A stretch of 64,000 nucleotides of DNA from an uncultured SAR86 cluster bacterium (lineage in GTDB: Bacteria > Pseudomonadota > Gammaproteobacteria > Magnimaribacterales > D2472): NCBI GenBank assembly GCA_902520495.1, contig CABYNW010000001.1, positions 122,382 to 186,381 on the forward strand. The letters are read 5' to 3'. This document shows, piece by piece, positions 60,174 to 64,000 of this stretch. The notes beneath the pieces are model-generated. The model saw only the letters and a list, made by a program, of their open reading frames with translations, was not told where the DNA came from and ran no database searches. Numbering within the stretch: position 1 is the first letter of the stretch; each line of letters opens with the position of its first letter. Both the position numbers and the translations under genes were made by a program.

Positions 60174-62019
60174 ACTTTATTTTATTTGAACTTAGCCCAG
60201 CATCCTCTATCATTTCATCTCTAGAAGCATGCTCTATAAATTTATCAGGTATTCCAAAAAGCATAGATTTAATATTTATTTTTTCTCTAGAGCAGAATTC
60301 TTGGACAGCACTCCCAGCGCCACCCATAACTGAACCATCTTCAATACTTATAAACCACTCTGCTTTTGATAAATACTTTTTCAAAATTTCTTCATCTAAT
60401 GGCTTTACAAATCTCATGTCTATTAATGTGAGCCCTAAAGAACTTGAAACATCTTTTGCTTGATCTATAAGAGCTCCAAAGTTTAATACAACTATTTTGG
60501 GACCTCCTTCATTAATTAATTTAGCTGTTCCAATATCCCAAGGCACCAGAGTGTCGAAAATTACTGCACCTGGACCTATACCTCTTGGATACCTTACTGA
60601 AGATGGACCTTTGTAGTGGTATGCTGTTGTCAACAAATGCCTTGTCTCATTCTCATCAGAAGGAGCGCAAATTATCATATTAGGGATACATCTCAAGTAT
60701 GCTATATCATAATTTCCTGAATGAGTAGGGCCATCCTCACCAACGAGACCTGATCTATCTAATGCAAACATAACATCAAGATTTTGAACAGCAACATCAT
60801 GAATTAGCTGATCATAAGCTCTTTGCAGAAAAGTTGAATATATTGCAACCACGGGTTTCTTTTTTTCACATGCCAACCCAGCAGCAAAAGTTACTGCATG
60901 TTGTTCAGCAATCGCTACGTCAAAATATCTATCAGGAAATTTTTCACTAAAGCTTACCAACCCAGAACCTTCTCTCATAGCAGGAGTTATTCCTATGAGA
61001 TTTTCATCACAAGAAGCCATGTCTACTATCCAATCACTAAATACATCTTGATATTTTTTTTGTTTTGTTTTTTTATCTTTTATAGCATTTATTTTTCCTA
61101 TAGCATGAAACCCAATTCTATCTGCCTCAGCCTTGTCTAATCCAGCTCCTTTTTTTGTTATTACATGTAAGAATTGGGGACCATCAAATTCTTTTAAATT
61201 TGATATAACATCTTTTAATTCTTTAATATTATGACCATCTATAGGACCAATATAATTCAATCCAAGTTCTTCAAAAATTGTCCCTGGCGCAACCATTGCT
61301 TTCATTTGAGTCTCTACCTTTCTTGCAAGATGATATGCTTGAGGAAGTGGCTTTAAAAAACTTGCTCCACTTTTTTTAATACCCTTATAAATTTTAGATG
61401 CCCATATTCTTGAGAAATAGTTTGATAGACCTCCAATATTCTCAGAAATAGACATATCATTATCGTTTAAAATAATTAGAAGATTAGGTTTTAAATGTCC
61501 AGCATGACTTAACGCCTCAAAAGCCATTCCAGCAGTCATAGCTCCATCTCCAATCACGGCAATATGTTTTTTATCAGGATTGATGCTCATTGATCCAATA
61601 GCCATGCCCAAAAGGGCACTTATGGATGTGCTTGAATGACCAACACCAAATGCATCATACTCACTTTCATTTCTTGATGGAAATGGTGCTAATCCACCCC
61701 TTTTTCTTATAGTTTCAATTTTATCTTTTCTGCCTGTTAAAATCTTGTGAGGGTATGCCTGATGACCAACATCCCAAATCAAATTGTCATATGGAGTATT
61801 AAACAAATGATGAATAACTATAGTAAGCTCAATCACGCCGAGTCCGCCACCCAAGTGACCTCCACTCTGACCAACAGAATATAGAAGAAATTCTCTTAAT
61901 TCATTGGAAAGATTTTGAAGTTCACTTATTGAGAATGATCTTAAATCAGATGGATCTTTGATGCTATCTAGTAAAGGCGTATTCGGCTTTTTAGAAGGAA
62001 TTTCTTTAAAAATTCTCAA
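60139..62019 (-). CDS. dxs: 1-deoxy-D-xylulose-5-phosphate synthase
   Basis: SVGQSGGHLGGGLGVIELTIVIH, GDGAMTAGMAFEALSHAG and DRSGLVGEDGPTHSG. Confidence 0.98.
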   Translation of the reverse strand: MRIFKEIPSKKPNTPLLDSIKDPSDLRSFSISELQNLSNELREFLLYSVGQSGGHLGGGLGVIELTIVIHHLFNTPYDNLIWDVGHQAYPHKILTGRKDKIETIRKRGGLAPFPSRNESEYDAFGVGHSSTSISALLGMAIGSMSINPDKKHIAVIGDGAMTAGMAFEALSHAGHLKPNLLIILNDNDMSISENIGGLSNYFSRIWASKIYKGIKKSGASFLKPLPQAYHLARKVETQMKAMVAPGTIFEELGLNYIGPIDGHNIKELKDVISNLKEFDGPQFLHVITKKGAGLDKAEADRIGFHAIGKINAIKDKKTKQKKYQDVFSDWIVDMASCDENLIGITPAMREGSGLVSFSEKFPDRYFDVAIAEQHAVTFAAGLACEKKKPVVAIYSTFLQRAYDQLIHDVAVQNLDVMFALDRSGLVGEDGPTHSGNYDIAYLRCIPNMIICAPSDENETRHLLTTAYHYKGPSSVRYPRGIGPGAVIFDTLVPWDIGTAKLINEGGPKIVVLNFGALIDQAKDVSSSLGLTLIDMRFVKPLDEEILKKYLSKAEWFISIEDGSVMGGAGSAVQEFCSREKINIKSMLFGIPDKFIEHASRDEMIEDAGLSSNKIKSKLKKLLKPDL

Positions 62020-62020
62020 T

Positions 62021-62890
62021 TTATTTTTCTCTATATGAAATATATTTTCCTAATTCTATCAGCATATCAACTTCTTTAGAGTTAAGAGTTTCCAAATCGG
62101 CTATAGCTGACTTAGAAAGTTTTTTGGATTTTTTTATTGCATTGTCTATACCAACTACATTCGCATATGTAGATTTATGATTTTTTATGTCGGAGTTTGT
62201 ACTTTTTCCAAGAGTTTCTTTACTTGAAATAATCTCAAGAATGTCATCAGTTATTTGAAAAGCTAATCCTATTTTTTTTGCATAAGATTTAAGTATGCTT
62301 ATTTGTTCTTTTTTAGAATTTCCTATTTGACCAAACATAACGGAACACTCTATTAACTTACCGGTTTTAAGACTATGTATATTTTCTATAGACTTTTTAT
62401 CAATCAACTTAGATTCACTTTCAATATCAAGAAATTGTCCATAGACCATTCCATTTTTTCCACAGGCAGAAGAAAGTATTTTAATTGCATCAATCTTTTC
62501 GTCAGATGTAAGATTATAATCATGTGATATTATTTCATAAGATAATGCTTGAAGAGCATCTCCGGCAAGAATAGCATTGGCTTCTCCATATTTAATATGA
62601 GAGGATTTCTTTCCTCTTCTAAAATCATCATTATCCATAGCGGGAAGGTCGTCATGTATTAAGGAGTATGTATGCATTAACTCAATTGAAGTTGAAAGGT
62701 TAATCAAAGTTTTATCAGTTATATTATTATTTACTTTTCCAGAGGCGCAAACTAATGCAGCTCTGATCATTTTGCTCTCAGCTAAAGCAGAATATCTCAT
62801 AGCCTCTTCAATTAAATTTGAGGACCCAATAAATTGCTCAATATTAGAAGTAACCTGACTCCTTATGTGAGACATAAATTCTTTGAGCAT
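62021..62890 (-). CDS. ispA: Polyprenyl (farnesyl) diphosphate synthase
   Basis: LIHDDLPAMDNDDFRRG (FARM) and QITDDILE (SARM). Confidence 0.96.
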   Translation of the reverse strand: MLKEFMSHIRSQVTSNIEQFIGSSNLIEEAMRYSALAESKMIRAALVCASGKVNNNITDKTLINLSTSIELMHTYSLIHDDLPAMDNDDFRRGKKSSHIKYGEANAILAGDALQALSYEIISHDYNLTSDEKIDAIKILSSACGKNGMVYGQFLDIESESKLIDKKSIENIHSLKTGKLIECSVMFGQIGNSKKEQISILKSYAKKIGLAFQITDDILEIISSKETLGKSTNSDIKNHKSTYANVVGIDNAIKKSKKLSKSAIADLETLNSKEVDMLIELGKYISYREK

Positions 62891-62896
62891 TTTTAA

Positions 62897-63121
62897 CTAA
62901 GATTTATTTATTTGTGATGAAGACCCATCATCAAGCAATTTTCTAATTTTTAATTCTGCATCTTGCAGTTTTTTTTGACACTGCTTAACCAAGCTAACAC
63001 CTTCTTCAAATGATTTTACTGAATCTTCAAGATTAATATTTTCATCTTCTAATTTTTCAACAATAAGTTCAAGCTCTTTAAGAGATGACTCAAAATCTAC
63101 CTTTTTATCTTCTTTAGTCAT
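62897..63121 (-). CDS. xseB: Exodeoxyribonuclease VII small subunit
   Basis: FESSLKELELIVEKLEDENINLEDSVKSFEEGVSLVKQCQKKL. Confidence 0.96.
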   Translation of the reverse strand: MTKEDKKVDFESSLKELELIVEKLEDENINLEDSVKSFEEGVSLVKQCQKKLQDAELKIRKLLDDGSSSQINKS

Positions 63122-63124
63122 AAT

Positions 63125-64000
63125 TTATTGTATGTCATTAATCTGTGTTTTAAAGAATTTTTTATATTCATTTCTTAATGCATAAGGTAAAGATAGAATA
63201 GCAGGAGTTAGAATCAAGGTCATAAATGTACTAAAACCGAGCCCCCATACTATTGAGACAGCAAGATTTGACCACCAATCTACAACTCTGCTACCTATTA
63301 CTATATCTCTTGAAATGATATCCACACTAACTCCCATTGCCAAAGGCAATAATCCAAAAATGGTTGTGAGTGAAGTTAATATAATTGGCCTTAGTCTTTG
63401 TTTGCATGCATTAATAATATGAATAGATTGTTCAACCTGAGGTGATTCTTCTCTTAGTTTATTAAAGGTATCAATTAATACAATATTATTATTTACAACA
63501 ATTCCAGCAAGCGTAACTATAGATATACCCGTCATAGTAGTACTAAATGATTTGCCTGTAATTAAAAGCCCTAGCAGAACCCCAACAAATGAAATAGTCA
63601 CAGCTGACAGAATAATGAAAGATTGGTAAAAACTATTAAATTGAGTAATTAACATTAACAACATCATGAAGATTGCAGTAATTCCTGCAACAATTATAAA
63701 TCTGTTGACATCTTCAGTTTCCTCAGCCATACCGCTAAATGCATAATTAATACCTGGACCAAGATCTGAAGATTCCAACCACTCATTCAGCTCATTTATT
63801 TTTTCAGAAACCTTAGACTCATCTTCAGTGCCTGCTCCAATTTCTTGAAAATATTTACCATTTTTTCTATTTACAGTCTGTCGATTTTCTTTTGGAACAA
63901 CCTTAACAAATGAGCTAACAGGAACTGTTCCTTGCCTAGTGACAACATTTAAATCTCTAATGCCTGTAATTGTTCTATCTGAATCAGGAAATCTTGCTCT
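63125..64000 (-). CDS. RND (AcrB/HAE1) efflux transporter, 5' part off the window
   Basis: Frame stays open beyond the listed ATG at 63778 to the window edge (RARFPDSDRTITGIRDLNVVTRQGTVPVSSFVKVV...NELNEWLESSDLGP); GISIVTLAGIVVNNNIVLIDTFN typical RND. Confidence 0.92.
   Translation of the reverse strand, partial: RARFPDSDRTITGIRDLNVVTRQGTVPVSSFVKVVPKENRQTVNRKNGKYFQEIGAGTEDESKVSEKINELNEWLESSDLGPGINYAFSGMAEETEDVNRFIIVAGITAIFMMLLMLITQFNSFYQSFIILSAVTISFVGVLLGLLITGKSFSTTMTGISIVTLAGIVVNNNIVLIDTFNKLREESPQVEQSIHIINACKQRLRPIILTSLTTIFGLLPLAMGVSVDIISRDIVIGSRVVDWWSNLAVSIVWGLGFSTFMTLILTPAILSLPYALRNEYKKFFKTQINDIQ

Overview
AT-rich, gene-dense chromosomal window of about 64 kb, with short intergenic gaps and frequent 4-bp stop/start or stop/stop overlaps. 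Gene content and order look like a streamlined marine gammaproteobacterium; SAR86-like is my inference and no marker-gene test was possible. Most of the window is housekeeping: ruvX-dnaG-rpoD-tRNA(CAT), hflX, katG, rnhB, hemE, gltD/gltB, aroB-aroK, mrcA, slmA, algC, ilvE, an LPS/glycan cluster ending at waaA, glnB-miaA-hflK-hflC-purA, nusB-ribH-ribB(A)-ribD-nrdR-glyA, nth, thiolase, thiL-pgpA, dxs-ispA-xseB and an RND pump running off the right edge. Accessory or unusual content: a DmdA-like (GcvT-fold) protein, tandem DoxX genes, a Fur-box plus structured-leader TonB-dependent receptor, a duplicated DUF2061-type membrane protein, a type II pantothenate kinase, a DUF305-LVIVD fusion, CobS/CobT next to a diiron ferritin-like protein, a small LETM1-like protein, and a GT4/methyltransferase/alpha-alpha-toroid/methyltransferase cluster in the LPS-core position. 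I found no CRISPR array, phage, transposase, integron, rRNA or recognisable defence system. The strongest leads are rearrangements and gene-structure anomalies (gltB inverted in place, miaA without a canonical start codon) and the glycan cluster. I cannot demonstrate a wholly new system from sequence alone.
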